The notes: generated by a model from the sequence alone, not told the origin. 20,618 bases of DNA from Candidatus Wallbacteria bacterium (GCA_028711905.1 JAQTRI010000015.1:1-20618); one strand, 5' to 3'. Positions 6,975-15,820 are shown, counted from the stretch's first letter. Numbers and translations are program-made.

Positions 6975-9257
6975 ATGAACCGGAGAAATGGACTGATGCG
7001 CTCAGGATTGTTACTGGCTGTTCTTTCGATCTTTCAAATGTGCTCTGCCGACAGCACCGGCGATCTGGACAGCATGGTACGCAAGCTGGCCGAACAGGAT
7101 GGGAGGTTCCATTCAGTGGTCGCGGATCTGGCCGAACTGGCCTCTGGTGATTTTGATGTCACCACTTCGGAAATGATCGATGACATCGGCCAGAACTTCG
7201 CCCAGATCGCGATTGATTCGCCGGCTGACCCCACCCTGCTGGAAATGACCGCATCCAGATTCGTCTCCAGTACCCTGTCCGGCCGCGATACATCTCCGGC
7301 TATCCGCCTGACCCCGGATTATCGCACTCCGGGCTTTTTCGACAAACTGGAAAATACCGCTGACAGTATCAAGGAAAAACTATACGAAGAAATCATGGAC
7401 TATTCCATTTCCACAGGCGCAAACCTTTTTGATGTTGATATCCTTGAAGGCCTGAATGTTTCCGGCGCGTATAAATATCAACTGAATTCCGACTACAGCA
7501 AAGGGCTCCACACCAGAATCGACAAATGGCGTCTGCGCATCGGACTTGCAGCAGGCACAATCCTCAAGGATGCCATTGGCAACACTCTTCCTGTTTACTT
7601 CAACATTACCCCTGACAGAGAAATCATCTTCGCCAGACATTTCACATCCAAGACAGAAGCTCTTAAAGCCCTCCCGATAACACCAATCTCCCTTCCCCTC
7701 ACAGCTGAAAAAGCACTTAAATTTCATCCTGGAGATTTCATCTCCATCCCGTCACGCATGGGATTGAACGCCGGGCTGAGTGCCGGATGGGCTCATGGTG
7801 TTTTCCACGCCGGAGCCAGCGGAGGACTGCTTCTTAACGGAGAATTCCGCATCAACATTTATCGCTTAGAAAACAGCAGGGTCCGTCTGAAAATCTCAGG
7901 GCTGCGGTCCCAGGGCGTCAACGGAAGTGTTTCCGCTGGTTACGGCCTGAGTATTTTCGGCTATGACCCACTCGCGCACATGATCAACATCGATTCAGTG
8001 ATCGAAAAGATTCTGGGTACCAATATCTTCAGAATTTCGGCATCGCGTATTAATGGGCAGAACCTGACTGTCGATTATGTGTTCGACCTTAAAGATGCCG
8101 ATGCCAGAAACGCCTATGAAGCCATTCTCAGAAAAACCCTGAAATTCAAAGCCACTGATATCGGCAAGGAATTCATCGCCCAGAATCACCTGGATCAGAT
8201 CGTATTCGGCGACCTCGGTCCGGCTGAATCACTTTTCCAGGCGGATAAGGAACTTCCCGAAAGCCGGCAGCGTGTTTACCGGCTGTTCATGGGCAGCAAT
8301 TATTACAAAACCAATGCCCGGTCTTTTCAAATCGGTATCAACCTCCTCAATTACAACGCATCCAGTTCTTTTTCCCAGAACAGAGTAAGGGTCATCGATA
8401 AAAATGACGCCCCCTCCTATTACCTCTACCCTGTTTTCACAGCTCAGTCCGGATTCTCCATTCTCTTCGGACTGTGGAAAGAAAAAGAAACAACAACAGC
8501 ATATTCCTTCCAGCAGTCAGATCCGGAATGGAATCCTCAAAGACTCTATGACACGGTTTTTAACCTCAATTCATATGACAAATATTGCCGGGAAAGCGAA
8601 CTGAAAAGCTTCATCAAAATGGTGAAGAACAATCTCGGATCCGACCTGTCATCCCGCACAGGCATTCACGATTACAAAGACTTCAAGACCACCAAAAATT
8701 TCACAGCCAGGATCAAACTGGCTATTAATGACTCCGGACTTGAGGCTATCACCAGATCAGATCTGGATGAAAACGCTCTGTATGAGTGCTACATTCCGAT
8801 CCTGGAAAGCTTCAAATATTACCACAACCAGCAGTCAAACGGTGACAGTGACTTCAACGACAACATATGGATTGACAGCAAATGGCCCAAAGCCAAGAAA
8901 AAAGCCGCTGAACTCTGCAACAGGAACTGGGGCGGGGAGTTCTACTGGACAAAAGTTGAAAGAACAATCAAAGTAATTGCCTGGATGTCAGGGAAAGATG
9001 TTTTCTCCGCTCTGGAAGGGCTGAGAAAGCTCTATTACGAAGAAAAATTCTACCGCGAAACCATCCCGCGTCTGATGGTAAATCTCACAACCCGCACCTC
9101 ATCAGCAGATAACCTTTACACAACCGTTCAGTTCGGGGGCAAAAGCATATCCCAGTTCTACGGTGCCTCAGGCATAAGCCAGTACGATCACATCTTCCAC
9201 AACATTTCAGAAATTCTTTATCAGATTTCCTATAATTCAGACGAAATGCCGCATTGA
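6975..9257 (+). CDS. Large secreted protein of unknown family
   Basis: 760 aa, not recognised. It starts with a signal peptide (two Arg, hydrophobic 10-20, cleavage near CSA-DS; the Cys is not in a lipobox). Residues about 30-100 look helical and acidic. About 195-320 hold alternating hydrophobic and Gly/Ser-rich strands (GLNAGLSAGWAHG, GVNGSVSAGYGLSIFGY) as in beta-sheet or outer-membrane proteins. The C-terminal 400 residues are rich in Tyr, Lys and Asn, without repeats I can align. No catalytic motif is apparent. The start is well supported by GAGGAGGG four bases upstream; ATG 6996 is a less likely alternative. It is a single-gene transcription unit with its own near-consensus promoter and a strong terminator, divergent from the caspase-like operon, which suggests substantial expression. 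Periplasmic or outer-membrane location is inferred. Confidence 0.85.
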   Translation: MNRRNGLMRSGLLLAVLSIFQMCSADSTGDLDSMVRKLAEQDGRFHSVVADLAELASGDFDVTTSEMIDDIGQNFAQIAIDSPADPTLLEMTASRFVSSTLSGRDTSPAIRLTPDYRTPGFFDKLENTADSIKEKLYEEIMDYSISTGANLFDVDILEGLNVSGAYKYQLNSDYSKGLHTRIDKWRLRIGLAAGTILKDAIGNTLPVYFNITPDREIIFARHFTSKTEALKALPITPISLPLTAEKALKFHPGDFISIPSRMGLNAGLSAGWAHGVFHAGASGGLLLNGEFRINIYRLENSRVRLKISGLRSQGVNGSVSAGYGLSIFGYDPLAHMINIDSVIEKILGTNIFRISASRINGQNLTVDYVFDLKDADARNAYEAILRKTLKFKATDIGKEFIAQNHLDQIVFGDLGPAESLFQADKELPESRQRVYRLFMGSNYYKTNARSFQIGINLLNYNASSSFSQNRVRVIDKNDAPSYYLYPVFTAQSGFSILFGLWKEKETTTAYSFQQSDPEWNPQRLYDTVFNLNSYDKYCRESELKSFIKMVKNNLGSDLSSRTGIHDYKDFKTTKNFTARIKLAINDSGLEAITRSDLDENALYECYIPILESFKYYHNQQSNGDSDFNDNIWIDSKWPKAKKKAAELCNRNWGGEFYWTKVERTIKVIAWMSGKDVFSALEGLRKLYYEEKFYRETIPRLMVNLTTRTSSADNLYTTVQFGGKSISQFYGASGISQYDHIFHNISEILYQISYNSDEMPH

Positions 9258-9263
9258 TCACCA

Positions 9264-9308
9264 GCACCAGGGGGAAATAAATTCTCCCCCTGGTGTTTTT
9301 TTCTTTTG
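9264..9308 (+). terminator. Rho-independent terminator after the 760-aa gene
   Basis: Perfect 10-bp stem CACCAGGGGG (9265-9274) with CCCCCTGGTG (9286-9295), extendable by an A-T pair at 9275/9285, with a loop of about 9 bases. A T-rich tract (seven T, C, four T) follows. No T tract exists on the other strand, so it acts for the plus strand only. Confidence 0.92.
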
Positions 9309-9331
9309 AATTCCAGTCTTTGTGACAAAAC

Positions 9332-9360
9332 TGGATTACGCAAGCCTGTTCTGCTATCAT
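9332..9360 (+). promoter_or_regulatory. Possible extended -10 promoter for the coiled-coil membrane protein
   Basis: TGGATT (9332-9337), 17 bases, then TATCAT (9355-9360) preceded by TG one base further up. The -35 match is poor and the -10 fair, so this rests mainly on its position between a terminator and the next gene. Confidence 0.25.
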
Positions 9361-9441
9361 TGTTTCCAGTTAACGATGCTCAGGATAACCTGAAGGGTCT
9401 GCATCACATAAATCTACGCGGACCTGCTGAAAGGTATACAT

Positions 9442-10515
9442 ATGGACAAGCAGAACATATCTATCGTGGATTTCGATCTGCCATTTCCCAGAATCGTTTT
9501 TTTGATGGTCAAATTCGCTGTCGCTGCGGTACCGGCCGTAATCATCATTGCACTGGCGTTTTTTTCGTTCTGGATGTTCATGTACAATCTCACAGCCGGG
9601 ACACGGGCAGAAAATGGTTTCAGCACAACTCTCTTCAGTTCGGGAGTACACTACTCGCAAGGGGCAAGGCTCCAGAACCAGATCAATGAACTGGGCGGAA
9701 AAATAGAGGCTGTTCTTTCCAGAACCATGCTGGAAAAAACCAAGAACGAACTGGAAAAAGTACGCACTGAAATCAGCCGGCTCAGAAAAATGGTTACAGA
9801 TTATGAGACCTCAAGTGCTTCCTACACATCCGGAATGCTCGCCGTATCAAGAATCACAACCGGAGAGCCATCGGTATTCTGGGCCGCTTCAGGAAGCGGA
9901 CTGGGAAAATCCCCGGTCATTACCGTAAAAGTGGTTAACTTTTCCGGCTCTGCTATTTCCCGCCTTTTCATCGAGGGAACAGCAGCAGCGATGAATAAAC
10001 CGTCTTCCCTTGCATCGGAAAACTTCGATTTTACCGTTATCCCTCCCCTGCCTGACGGTGTCAGCAGAGAAATCTCGCTCACTCTTCCCGATGGATCTCG
10101 CTGGAAAGAACTTCTGCAGGGGGAAAAGGCTTCTGTTTCCATGAATTTCCAAATTCGAAACGCTGTAGCGGAAAACGGTCGACCCCTGGTGGACTACACC
10201 ATGAAATGGACAGAGTCCCCTCTGGAAAAATGGATTTATGAAGCCAATCGGGATCGCCTTTCAGATTTGACGGAACATGCAATTGCTCTGGAACATAGTC
10301 TGAAAGAGGCTGAAACTGTTCACTCACCGGAACATTCCGGACCGCAGTCAGCGCTTCTGGATGAACTGATGGAAGATGCTGAAATCAAAGGTCTGATCGA
10401 AAAAAAAGATCTGTCGTCTTTGTTTGAAAATCAGCGGATCAAAGAGCTTCTTAAAGACAGGAAATCTTCCGGCGAACTTCTGAACGCGCTTTCAGGCAGG
10501 ATTGCTGATCAATAA
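9442..10515 (+). CDS. Single-pass membrane protein with coiled coil, Ig-like domain and CvpA/STI1-like C-terminus
   Basis: 357 aa. A short cytoplasmic N-terminus (about 16 aa), one long hydrophobic segment (about 17-48), a heptad-rich coiled coil (about 76-122; LEKTKNELEKVRTEISRLRK), then a beta-rich domain at about 135-260. That domain carries 'ITVKVVNFSGSAIS' and later 'LPDGVSREISLTLPDG', the order seen in FxLYD/Ig-like extracytoplasmic domains that describe 'N.sg..i' strands. The final 50 residues (DAEIKGLIEKKDLSSLFENQ, then IKELLKD) match the helical STI1-like motif common at the C-terminus of CvpA-family and other bacterial membrane proteins. The function is unknown; a scaffold or envelope role is inference. 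Ribosome binding is modest (GAAAGG, eight bases from ATG). It converges on the next gene with only six bases between stops. Confidence 0.8.
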   Translation: MDKQNISIVDFDLPFPRIVFLMVKFAVAAVPAVIIIALAFFSFWMFMYNLTAGTRAENGFSTTLFSSGVHYSQGARLQNQINELGGKIEAVLSRTMLEKTKNELEKVRTEISRLRKMVTDYETSSASYTSGMLAVSRITTGEPSVFWAASGSGLGKSPVITVKVVNFSGSAISRLFIEGTAAAMNKPSSLASENFDFTVIPPLPDGVSREISLTLPDGSRWKELLQGEKASVSMNFQIRNAVAENGRPLVDYTMKWTESPLEKWIYEANRDRLSDLTEHAIALEHSLKEAETVHSPEHSGPQSALLDELMEDAEIKGLIEKKDLSSLFENQRIKELLKDRKSSGELLNALSGRIADQ

Positions 10516-10521
10516 TCGCCA

Positions 10522-11013
10522 TCAGAAATTGTTCTCCTGCTGCGGCTGAACCTCCGGGGCAGTCTCTGGCTGAACAGTCAGCATCGACAACAACTTGCGA
10601 AACATCTCATTGTCAGTGATCATGCTTTCCTGCACCAGCCGGTATTGCTTGCGGAAAGAATAATAAATCTCACGGTGCTCCTGGAACAGGTAATTAATCT
10701 CAAGATAATCCCTGTATGAATGCCTGCTGATCTCCAAAAGCCGTTTTCTGACTGCCTCTCCCTTATCAGGAGCCGTTTCCAGCAGACTCGATAAAAGAAT
10801 GAATTCCCTGATGCGCTGTTCCTCCCGCGTCAGGCGCGCGATGCAGCTTCTGAAATACGGTTCTTCCTTATGGCCCAGCAGTCTGGGCAGAATTTTCTGC
10901 ATGATTTCAAGGCGCGTCCGGGTGCGTGCAAGAAGGGTATCTGCCGAAAGCATCTGCATGCCGCAGGCGGAAACCGCTATAAACATGAAAATCAAGGACA
11001 GCTTTCTCCCCAT
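10522..11013 (-). CDS. Small predicted lipoprotein, helical, unknown function
   Basis: 163 aa from ATG 11013. MGRKLSLIFMFIAVSACGMQ is a lipoprotein-type signal with lipobox VSAC (Cys17); SPI cleavage after LSA a little later is the alternative. The rest is almost all alpha-helical and rich in Arg, Glu and Leu (TRTRLEIMQKILPRLLG; REEQRIREFILLSSLLE; YLFQEHREIYYSFRKQYR), ending in a Gln/Pro/Glu-rich tail. No family is recognised. The frame stays open upstream, but that part overlaps the M16C gene in another frame. ATG 11031 is an equally possible start and neither has a clear Shine-Dalgarno. It is last in the operon, about 52 bases after the M16C stop, so it is probably co-transcribed with it. 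Confidence 0.65.
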   Translation of the reverse strand: MGRKLSLIFMFIAVSACGMQMLSADTLLARTRTRLEIMQKILPRLLGHKEEPYFRSCIARLTREEQRIREFILLSSLLETAPDKGEAVRKRLLEISRHSYRDYLEINYLFQEHREIYYSFRKQYRLVQESMITDNEMFRKLLSMLTVQPETAPEVQPQQENNF

Positions 11014-11065
11014 ACGATAACCACGGACCATATCGCATGAATCGAAAAGGAAGCAAAAACAGCTT

Positions 11066-14014
11066 TTACTCCAGCAGCCGTGCTTTGGTTTCGAACAGAC
11101 CCTTGCTGTCTCTGATAACAGACTCCGCTCCAATAGCGCAAACACAGTTTTTTTTCAAGATTTCCCTGACCAGGCCGGCTAAGTTTCGCACATCCTGAAC
11201 CCCGGAAGAAAGAATTTCCTGCCACTCTCTCTGCCTGTCTTCAGGATTCAGTCCGCTGATAAAGCTTCTTGCAGCTGTTTCGCCGATACGAGCCGGCGTC
11301 AAGTATCCGTCAGCCCTTCCAATGGTGCCGATGATGTACTTGCGCAATTCACGATCACTGACATCAAAAGACTCTAAATAGTCAGGCAGTTCATCATAGA
11401 TCTGATAAGTGCGTTCCAGGTTGGGGTCGCGGTAGGAAAGAAATATCACATTCCCGTCCAGATCCATCCTGACAAAGGCCCCGTAAGCTCCGCCCTGAAC
11501 CCTGATGCGGTTCCACAGATAATCCATGCCAACGATAGTTCGGAAAATCTGGTGCCTGCCAGAAGATTTAAAACCCAGCTTTCTGATGTTGTAACCCTTG
11601 CCTGCAAACTGCAACTGCACAGGGGCCATAAAACCCTCATTGGCGATCACAGGATTGATCGAAACACCCGATGTGCCCTGCACCGAATCAGGCAGCACTT
11701 CAGCCAGCCTTTCCAGGTGCTTTCTGGCAGGACCGAAATCAGTTGCACTGCAGGTTACACTTGCCAGCAGATTTTTCCGACTGAATACGCTTCCGGTCAG
11801 ATCAGCCAGCGATTTGCTCAATGCAGCGCTTTCACCTGCAAATGATCGTTCCAGAGCAACGCAGGATCTGTACGCTGAAATGCCGCTGAATCGATCCTGA
11901 TAAATTCCATAGCGGGAAAAATAGGAAGCAATCCTGCGCTGAACATAATAATCCCCTGACTGCATCATGCCTGACTCAAATCTGGATTTCAGTTCCCTGA
12001 CAATCTCCAGAATCCGGTCAGATTCGTCAAACCTGCTTTCTACCAGGATCTCCCTTAACAGCGCAGCCAGTTCAGATAACTTGCCGGTTACACACTTAGC
12101 CTTTACAATAAGCTTCGGGAAGCAGTTTTCAGCGCAGTTGCAGTCAGGCAGAACTTCTGAGGAAAATTCGATGCCTCCAGTGTGCAGATTGATTTCCTTA
12201 GCCAGATCAGAGTACTTTCTGCTGCTGGTGCTGACCTTTCCCAGCAGAGAAGAAAGCAAAGACAAATGCGCCAGTTTTTCCTGAGATGCCCATGAGAGGT
12301 CGAAATACAGATCCACATAAACTAATCCACAGGTATCCTGCTCATGATGCAGAATTTTCCCCTCATGCAAAGGCTCCTGTCTCAAAGGAAACTGCGGGCA
12401 CTCAGTGTTGATGTCGCTGAGAGAAAGAAGAGGAATAGCCGCCTGAGCCTCTTCGCTGTCCGGCGTTTTCTGCAATTCCTTCAACCTCAGCGTATTTTCA
12501 ACAACAGCTGCGGTTTCCTGATCTGACATGCCTGCCCGGATGCCGGAGAGCTTTTCAGCCAGCTTCTGCTCGCGCTTCTCCAGAAGCCCCGGTCTTGGAA
12601 TCAAAACACACCGGCACCTGTGCTTGTTATCGAGAAGCGAACGGCGAATGAGCTTTTCAAAGTATCCCCCGTTCAACTGTGTGCGTATTTTTTCCATGTT
12701 TGCCTTGAAACGCAGGTGAAGCAGAGGAGGCCCATCATAAAGCCAGCTGTCCATGCACTGAAAAGCATAGGTGAGCCCTCTGGGCATGCCGTTATCATCC
12801 GCCTCACGCAGTTCAAATTCCTTGCGATTGAAAACCGATTCAGCCAGGCCTGGATCAAATCCTCCCTGGGCCAGTTTTTCGAGGGTTTCCATCACAGTCT
12901 GAGAAAATGTTTCCTTCAATCCCGGCCCGGCATTCCTGGCATGGATGGAAAACACAGGCTGCTTTAATTCACAGTAAAAATGAGCTCTGATATCCCTGCC
13001 GACACCGCGCTTTAACAGGGCCTCTTTTAGCGGAGATCCCGGCATTTCCACCAGCATGGTCCTGAGCATATCGCAGGCCAGATAATTTTCCGCGTCAGTG
13101 GCCTCGCCTGTTACCCAGCTCATACTGTAGAAGTATTTGTCATTGCAGTTGTCTCCGGCAGCCAGGGGATAATCGTCTTCCACCTCCCGCGGACCTTCAA
13201 TCAGGGGCTGATTCGTAATCTCAGAGTCAACAACCTGATGCTCAAAAGAATCCAGGAAAGACCCGCTGATCAAGGGAAAAACTTGATCCGGCATGCAGTT
13301 GCCGTAAATTATGATGTAACTGTTGGCAGGGTGATAGTATTTCCTGTGAAAATCCAGGAACTGCTCCTGAGACAGATCTACAATATGATCCGGATCACCA
13401 CCGGAGACAAAGCGATACGGGGAGACCGGAAAAAGGGCCTGATGCACTGCCCTGTGAACTAAGCTCCATGGAGAGGAAAAAGAGCCCTTCATTTCATTGT
13501 AAACAACGCCTTTGTATGTCATGGCCGCATCCGGGGAAGGCAGTTCATAATGCCACCCTTCCTGCATCAGGATCTCAGGCTTGCGATATATGTTCGGAAA
13601 CAGCACCGAGTCCAAGTATACATCCACCAGCTTGAGAAAATCCTTGTCATTCTTGCTGGCCACTGGATACATGGTTTTATCGGCAAAGGTGAAGGCATTG
13701 AGAAAAATGCACAAAGATCCCTTGGCCAGTTCAACGAACGGCTCCTTACCAGGGAATTTTCGCGACCCGCACAAAACAGAGTGCTCCAGAATATGCGGCA
13801 ATCCTGTATGGTCGGCGGGGGGTGTGCGGAAAGCAATGGCAAAAACCTTATTCGGATCGTCATTCTTCAGCCACAAAAGCCTGGCACCGCTTTTTTCGTG
13901 TGAAAACAGAAGAGCTTCAGCGTTGATTTCAGCCGCTTTTTCCTTTTCCTGCAGCCTGAATCCGTGAAACAGGCTGCCTTTACGAATTTGAGGTGTGCAT
14001 TTTTTTTCATTCAT
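11066..14014 (-). CDS. M16C-family zinc metallopeptidase (presequence protease/PreP-like)
   Basis: 982 aa, the full length of PreP/Cym1-type M16C enzymes, which enclose unfolded peptides in a chamber formed by two halves and cut them. The inverted zinc motif is intact: His74-x-x-Glu77-His78 (HILEHSVLCGS), with the distal zinc ligand Glu174 in GVVYNEMKGSF. The C-terminal half carries the substrate-binding pair Arg838 and Tyr844 (RVQGGAYGAFV) and SYRDPN. FLNAFTFADKTMYPVAS is also characteristic. No signal peptide is present, so it is probably cytoplasmic and works in peptide clearance. ATG 14014 is chosen; it overlaps the upstream stop by eight bases. A TTG at 14020 would add two residues. All landmark residues are present, so it should be active. 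Third gene of the 15786-to-10522 operon. Confidence 0.95.
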   Translation of the reverse strand: MNEKKCTPQIRKGSLFHGFRLQEKEKAAEINAEALLFSHEKSGARLLWLKNDDPNKVFAIAFRTPPADHTGLPHILEHSVLCGSRKFPGKEPFVELAKGSLCIFLNAFTFADKTMYPVASKNDKDFLKLVDVYLDSVLFPNIYRKPEILMQEGWHYELPSPDAAMTYKGVVYNEMKGSFSSPWSLVHRAVHQALFPVSPYRFVSGGDPDHIVDLSQEQFLDFHRKYYHPANSYIIIYGNCMPDQVFPLISGSFLDSFEHQVVDSEITNQPLIEGPREVEDDYPLAAGDNCNDKYFYSMSWVTGEATDAENYLACDMLRTMLVEMPGSPLKEALLKRGVGRDIRAHFYCELKQPVFSIHARNAGPGLKETFSQTVMETLEKLAQGGFDPGLAESVFNRKEFELREADDNGMPRGLTYAFQCMDSWLYDGPPLLHLRFKANMEKIRTQLNGGYFEKLIRRSLLDNKHRCRCVLIPRPGLLEKREQKLAEKLSGIRAGMSDQETAAVVENTLRLKELQKTPDSEEAQAAIPLLSLSDINTECPQFPLRQEPLHEGKILHHEQDTCGLVYVDLYFDLSWASQEKLAHLSLLSSLLGKVSTSSRKYSDLAKEINLHTGGIEFSSEVLPDCNCAENCFPKLIVKAKCVTGKLSELAALLREILVESRFDESDRILEIVRELKSRFESGMMQSGDYYVQRRIASYFSRYGIYQDRFSGISAYRSCVALERSFAGESAALSKSLADLTGSVFSRKNLLASVTCSATDFGPARKHLERLAEVLPDSVQGTSGVSINPVIANEGFMAPVQLQFAGKGYNIRKLGFKSSGRHQIFRTIVGMDYLWNRIRVQGGAYGAFVRMDLDGNVIFLSYRDPNLERTYQIYDELPDYLESFDVSDRELRKYIIGTIGRADGYLTPARIGETAARSFISGLNPEDRQREWQEILSSGVQDVRNLAGLVREILKKNCVCAIGAESVIRDSKGLFETKARLLE

Positions 14015-14531
14015 GGTCAAACATCCAGTATTTCATGTTTTTTTCCCCATCCAGCAGCACTTCTTCAACCCTGCCGGTCAAGTATTTTTCTTCCCACATT
14101 CTGATGCGGAAGTTGAATTTTTTCTTGTGAAAATGCCCTCTGTCAGGAATCCTGGTATTATCCACCAGCAGGTAATATCTCCCCCTGTTTTTCGGCCTGT
14201 AATAAAAAATCAGATTCTGGAACCGTGTGCGCAAAAGCAGCGGGTCAAGAGTACCAAGCCCGGTATCTCTCAATCTTTTGTACTTGGAAAGTCCCTTTTC
14301 ATCAAGGATCATGATGTCAAAATAACGACCCTCATCGCATGTAACCTGGAACTTGAAAAACTCGCCTTCAGACATGGTAAGAACCATAACATAGTAATGG
14401 TTCCAGTGCAGATGATAGGAACAGTCCAGCACATCATGCCATTTGGTCTGTTCAGATAAGATCGAATCCCCTGGAGCGGCGGAAACGATCAGCGCGGTCA
14501 ACATTACTGAGAGCAAAAGTTTTTTCTTCAT
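14007..14531 (-). CDS. Small secreted beta-sandwich protein (PPC/GOLD-like)
   Basis: 174 aa from ATG 14531, with GGGGG four bases upstream. Signal peptide MKKKLLLSVMLTALIVSAA, cleavage near SAA. The mature part is beta-rich: 'HWNHYYVMVLTMSEGEFFKF', then YFDIMILDEKG, then RTRFQNLIFYYRPKNRGRYY leading into LLVDNT. This resembles bacterial pre-peptidase C-terminal (PPC) or emp24/GOLD-like domains, in which a 'yyl.vdN' strand follows a 'f..d..l.d..g' strand; the family assignment is by pattern only. The open frame extends upstream into the flavoprotein gene but only as an out-of-frame overlap, so the short form is preferred. It lies 49 bases after the flavoprotein stop and overlaps the M16C start by eight bases, indicating tight coupling to that peptidase. 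Confidence 0.78.
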   Translation of the reverse strand: MKKKLLLSVMLTALIVSAAPGDSILSEQTKWHDVLDCSYHLHWNHYYVMVLTMSEGEFFKFQVTCDEGRYFDIMILDEKGLSKYKRLRDTGLGTLDPLLLRTRFQNLIFYYRPKNRGRYYLLVDNTRIPDRGHFHKKKFNFRIRMWEEKYLTGRVEEVLLDGEKNMKYWMFDHE

Positions 14532-14580
14532 CTGACCCCCATTGTTCCGGATGAAACGGTAAATCATGCTACCGTTTTCC

Positions 14581-15786
14581 TTAAGGCTTTGCAATCGAAG
14601 AGACCGCTGCTGAAGCTGTGGCAAAAGCAGCCAGCAGGTTGTATCCACCGCAGTCTCCATCAATATCCAGCACTTCTCCGGCAAAATACACACCCGGAAC
14701 CAGAAGCGATTCCATTGTTGCGGGGTTAACCTGCCTGAGATCGATACCGCCGGCAGTGACAAAAGCCTCGTTGTAACCGCCGGTCCCCAGTGCCGTCAAT
14801 TCCATACCTGTGAGCAGGGAATGTAATGCCTCCAGCCTGGATCGGGAAGTTTCCGCAGCCCTGAGGCCTGGAGGGCAGTCAGCCATCGCAAGCACTGATG
14901 CCGCCAGTCTGCCAGGGAGGAAACGGGACAAAACAGTTTTCAGTTCAGGTTTCATTCCCGGCGCAGTCACTGACTCCTGAAAAACCGCAAAGTCATCGCG
15001 ACCGAGCAGCTCCAGCTTCAGCACAGTGCCCTGCAATACATGGCGTGAGATGTTCAACATCGCCGGTCCGCTCAATCCCTTGTCTGTAACAAGAAACTCG
15101 CCCCTGCAACACTGAGTTCCTCCGGCAGGAACGGGAACACAGATACTGCCTTTAAATGCTATACCCGGCAGTCCACGGAAAGGGTGGTTCTGCAGATGGA
15201 TCGGAACAAGAGCCGGGCGTTGAGGAACAATGTTATGGCCAAGCCTGGCAGCGAAATCATAGCCATCTCCGCTTGATCCGGTAATTGTGTAGGAGCGTCC
15301 TCCAGTGGTAATCAGCACTGATCCCGCAGAAAACGCGCCATCCTGGGTTACCACACTAAACCCTTCAGATTCTTCACTGATGCCTGTGACCTTCATGCTG
15401 CACCTGATCACCACACCCGAAGACCCGGCCAGGGATAACAGCGCGCTCAGAACATCCGCAGCCCGGTCTCCAACCGGATAGAATCTGCCGCTGTCGTCCT
15501 CATACAGCTTTACTCCGCATCGTGCCATCAGCACAGTCAGCTGTTCAATGCCAAACCTATGGAATGCCTTGCGCAAAAAGCGTCCGTTCCAGCCGTAATG
15601 ATCGATCAGTTCGCCGGGCTCACCAGAATGGGCGAGATTGCAGCGTCCTCCACCTGTCAGAAGCAACTTGCGGCCAGGGGATGGGCTTTTTTCCAGCACC
15701 AGCACTCTGAGATCTGGCGGCGCACAGGCAGCTGAATACAGTCCGGCCGCTCCGGCACCGATTATGATCAGGTCGTACTTTTCCAT
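14581..15786 (-). CDS. BaiN/HI0933-family FAD-dependent oxidoreductase
   Basis: 401 aa, the usual length for the HI0933/YhiN/BaiN flavoprotein family (annotated as NAD(P)/FAD-dependent or aminoacetone oxidase). Motifs: Rossmann GAGAAG at 10-15, the family signature GRKLLLTGGGRCN at 38-50, the second dinucleotide-binding strand SVLITTGGRSY, then VTAGGIDLRQVNPATMES, and the C-terminal FAGEVLDIDGDCGGYN (from 368) that closes the FAD site. The physiological substrate of most members is unknown, so no specific reaction is claimed. First gene of the operon that continues into the beta-sandwich protein, the M16C peptidase and the lipoprotein. No Shine-Dalgarno precedes ATG 15786, and the promoter boxes predict a transcript beginning at or next to the ATG. 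Confidence 0.94.
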   Translation of the reverse strand: MEKYDLIIIGAGAAGLYSAACAPPDLRVLVLEKSPSPGRKLLLTGGGRCNLAHSGEPGELIDHYGWNGRFLRKAFHRFGIEQLTVLMARCGVKLYEDDSGRFYPVGDRAADVLSALLSLAGSSGVVIRCSMKVTGISEESEGFSVVTQDGAFSAGSVLITTGGRSYTITGSSGDGYDFAARLGHNIVPQRPALVPIHLQNHPFRGLPGIAFKGSICVPVPAGGTQCCRGEFLVTDKGLSGPAMLNISRHVLQGTVLKLELLGRDDFAVFQESVTAPGMKPELKTVLSRFLPGRLAASVLAMADCPPGLRAAETSRSRLEALHSLLTGMELTALGTGGYNEAFVTAGGIDLRQVNPATMESLLVPGVYFAGEVLDIDGDCGGYNLLAAFATASAAVSSIAKP

Positions 15787-15792
15787 GTTTGT

Positions 15793-15820
15793 ATTGTACA
15801 GGAAGCAGGGATTCGGTTAA
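15793..15820 (-). promoter_or_regulatory. Promoter of the flavoprotein operon, predicting a leaderless transcript
   Basis: On the minus strand, -35 TTAACC (15815-15820), a 16-base spacer, and -10 TACAAT (15793-15798). Only six bases separate the -10 box from ATG 15786, so transcription should start at about the A of the start codon. The absence of a Shine-Dalgarno fits this. Confidence 0.45.

Noticed and set aside
9380..9393. Small dyad TCAGG-ATAA-CCTGA upstream of the coiled-coil gene
   Set aside because: A 5-bp stem without a U tract or any placement relative to a strong promoter is expected by chance.
11014..11145. Upstream extension of the small lipoprotein gene, giving 207 residues
   Set aside because: It overlaps the 3' end of the M16C gene in another frame and would bury the signal sequence 44 residues inside the protein.
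14532..14762. Upstream extension of the beta-sandwich gene, giving 251 residues
   Set aside because: The extension overlaps the end of the flavoprotein gene out of frame and reads as non-coding. GGGGG and a signal peptide support ATG 14531 instead.
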